Part shown: positions 62,746 through 64,000 of the stretch, in pieces
Layout of the letters: each line of letters begins with the position of its first letter
Position numbering within the stretch: position 1 is the first letter of the stretch
DNA from: JAEUUM01 sp038326165
Lineage (GTDB): Bacteria > Bacteroidota > Bacteroidia > Chitinophagales > Saprospiraceae
Length of the DNA stretch: 64,000 nt
Assembly (NCBI GenBank): GCA_038326165.1
Contig: JBBQJT010000004.1
Coordinates: 34,221-98,220, forward strand
Reading direction: 5' to 3'
Position numbers and translations under genes: made by a program
Notes under the pieces: generated by a model
Database searches by the model: none
Told to the model about the DNA's origin: nothing
The model's input: the letters and a program-made list of their open reading frames with translations, nothing else

Positions 62746-62925
62746 AATCTGGTAGATTATGATCATCAAAAATAATTTGTACGATTATCTCATTATTTGA
62801 AAGCCCAATTCATTAAATTTACGTCAGTTTAGTTGGATTGTTGATACACAATTTCAAAAGAATTTTTTTTGAATTAATAACGTTTATTAAATAAGCAAAA
62901 GTTATATTACGGATATTTTAATTAT
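62746..62925. other. AT-rich spacer before the IS element
   Basis: 180 bases of AT-rich DNA between repeat B and the IS element; no gene or convincing target-site duplication is found. Confidence 0.4.
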
Positions 62926-63898
62926 TTGAAGTAGGCACATTATTGATAATTTAGCTTGATTTGAATATAACCGCAATGCGGTTTTTGGATAGCCGTATTT
63001 ATCAATTCATAAAATAAACCTTTTGATGCTCCATGTCTGTTGAATCTCCAAACGTATTCATCCAAATAAGCTTGTAAATTCCTGACATAATGGTGTTGTC
63101 CCCGCAACCAACTTTTGAGACTCATTATAAATCTGTGAAGTAATTTAAAGTTTTTGCCGCTATCTGATTTTTCCATTACAAGTCCAGGATAATCGTTTTG
63201 TAGTTTCTTGTAGGATCTCCACTTATCAGATCTTATTTCTGCATCTTTTTCTATTGATTGCTCAAAGAATGATCTCAACTCTTTGGTGGATGTGTTTTGA
63301 ATTACCTTGCAGCTTGCAAAAGCTATTCCTTTTCCCTTTTTCTGAATTGCCACGGCTACTATCTTCTTCTTCAGCACTTTACGGCCCACCGCACCTGTCT
63401 TTGTCTCTTTGCCCCCTACAAAGGTCTCATCAACTTCTATTTGATCTGATAGCTTAATTTCTTGTTCCATTGCCTTCATGAGCTTTTGCTTAAATAGCCA
63501 GCATGTCTTTTGCCGAAGTTGTAGTTTGCGGGATAATTCGCATGAACTAATTCCCTTTTTGTTGGTACTAACCAAGTAAATAATCATGAACGCTTTTTGC
63601 AATGAAAATTTTAAGTGATGGAATACTGTACCGCTTGTGGGTGAGTGATCAAATCTGCATTTTGTGCATTGTCTGTGTACGGCAGTTATTCCTACACAAT
63701 ACTTAGCATGTTGGCAACGATTACAATTAAATCCATTGAACCATCTCAGATTTATAAGATAATTTTGACAGCTCTGATCATCAGGGAATTCCTTCATGAA
63801 TTCGTAAATGCTAAGGGACAAATAGGGTTTTTCCATTATTTGTTGCTTTATAACATAAATATATACAATTTGTGTTATTAGCTATGTGCCTACTTCAA
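62926..63898 (-). mobile_element. IS1595-type insertion sequence
   Basis: A transposase gene bounded by 15-bp perfect terminal inverted repeats (TTGAAGTAGGCACAT at 62926-62940 and its complement at 63884-63898). Total length 973 bp fits the IS1595 family. No exact 8-bp target duplication is found; the flanks AATTATTT and AATTTATT (just outside a 13-bp version of the repeats) share a pattern but are not identical. The copy appears intact. Confidence 0.85.
62940..63836 (-). CDS. IS1595-family (ISXO2-like) transposase
   Basis: 298-residue transposase. N-terminal zinc ribbon with C-N-R-C and C-T-K-C (about 38-58), then the ISXO2-like DDE domain: V-D-E-T-F-V-G-G (first Asp near 135), S-D-K-W-R-S-Y (second Asp), and the late catalytic region L-H-R-F-I-M-S-L-K-S-W-L-R-G with Y-L-D-E-Y-V-W-R-F-N-R. 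It lies in an element with intact inverted repeats, so it is probably functional. The stop codon overlaps the last base of the left repeat. It would move the element by cut-and-paste or copy. Confidence 0.92.
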   Translation of the reverse strand: MEKPYLSLSIYEFMKEFPDDQSCQNYLINLRWFNGFNCNRCQHAKYCVGITAVHRQCTKCRFDHSPTSGTVFHHLKFSLQKAFMIIYLVSTNKKGISSCELSRKLQLRQKTCWLFKQKLMKAMEQEIKLSDQIEVDETFVGGKETKTGAVGRKVLKKKIVAVAIQKKGKGIAFASCKVIQNTSTKELRSFFEQSIEKDAEIRSDKWRSYKKLQNDYPGLVMEKSDSGKNFKLLHRFIMSLKSWLRGQHHYVRNLQAYLDEYVWRFNRHGASKGLFYELINTAIQKPHCGYIQIKLNYQ

Positions 63899-64000
63899 TT
63901 TATTTTTTTAATTGTAGGCTAGGTTGATTGTTTGGTTGTTAGGTCTTTTATGCTTGCTTATGACGGAGCAATTATACTGCCTAATGTTAGAACCAGATAT

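Overview
The window is an AT-rich bacterial chromosome segment from a member of the Bacteroidota, most likely a Saprospiria/Chitinophagia-type environmental heterotroph. The evidence is two proteins with type IX secretion (T9SS) C-terminal sorting domains, a TonB-dependent outer membrane receptor paired with a GLPGLI-type protein, lipoproteins with the lax Bacteroidota lipobox, family-restricted genes (DUF4271, DUF4197, IcmF, OstA-like), and repeated upstream boxes of the form TAnnTTTG, the -7 element of the Bacteroidota housekeeping sigma factor. No rRNA, tRNA, CRISPR array or prophage was seen. The only mobile element is one IS1595-type insertion sequence at the right edge.

Layout. 0-1.4 kb: a TIGR03643/DUF2071 pair. 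1.8-6.7 kb: a giant T9SS-secreted Asp-box (sortilin-like) protein. 6.8-13.6 kb: a minus-strand block of exported proteases and protein-handling enzymes (PD40 propeller, M28 peptidase, FKBP, M49 peptidase) ending in a RimK/AstE-like pair. 13.7-20.1 kb: folB, a hybrid histidine kinase convergent with a LytTR regulator, a vanadium-type haloperoxidase homologue and a DUF4197 protein. 20.1-23.5 kb: exbB-exbD-tonB-folC on the minus strand. 23.7-30.2 kb: a fatty-acid beta-oxidation pair, an SDR reductase and an OmpR-type two-component system. 30.3-41.4 kb: a plus-strand run of DUF4271-hemD-nudix, icmF, metF-fahA-dacB, a lipoprotein methyltransferase, then GLPGLI plus outer membrane receptor to 44.2 kb. 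44.2-51.4 kb: tyrS, a LolC/E-like permease, a LuxE-type acyl-protein synthetase, hemF, a nucleoside phosphorylase, a small transaldolase and the signal recognition particle RNA. 51.6-59.7 kb: a DAO oxidoreductase, an OstA-like protein, a large surface lipoprotein, an ECF sigma factor and a membrane protein with a barrel-like C-terminus. 60-64 kb: a Kelch T9SS protein, then an accessory zone with two copies of a 220-bp structured repeat around a small NTF2-like lipoprotein, and the IS element.

Together the genes describe a mostly housekeeping stretch: folate and one-carbon enzymes (folB, folC, metF), tetrapyrrole synthesis (hemD, hemF), organic and amino-acid breakdown (beta-oxidation pair, IcmF, fumarylacetoacetase), envelope energisation and biogenesis (ExbBD-TonB, OstA, LolC/E-like, DacB), and surface-exposed or secreted proteins. 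The features most worth a second look are the paired structured repeats at 61.5 and 62.5 kb, a 30-bp near-perfect palindrome upstream of the GLPGLI/receptor pair, the SRP RNA gene, the RimK/AstE cassette, and the possible trans-envelope protein encoded directly after the ECF sigma factor.
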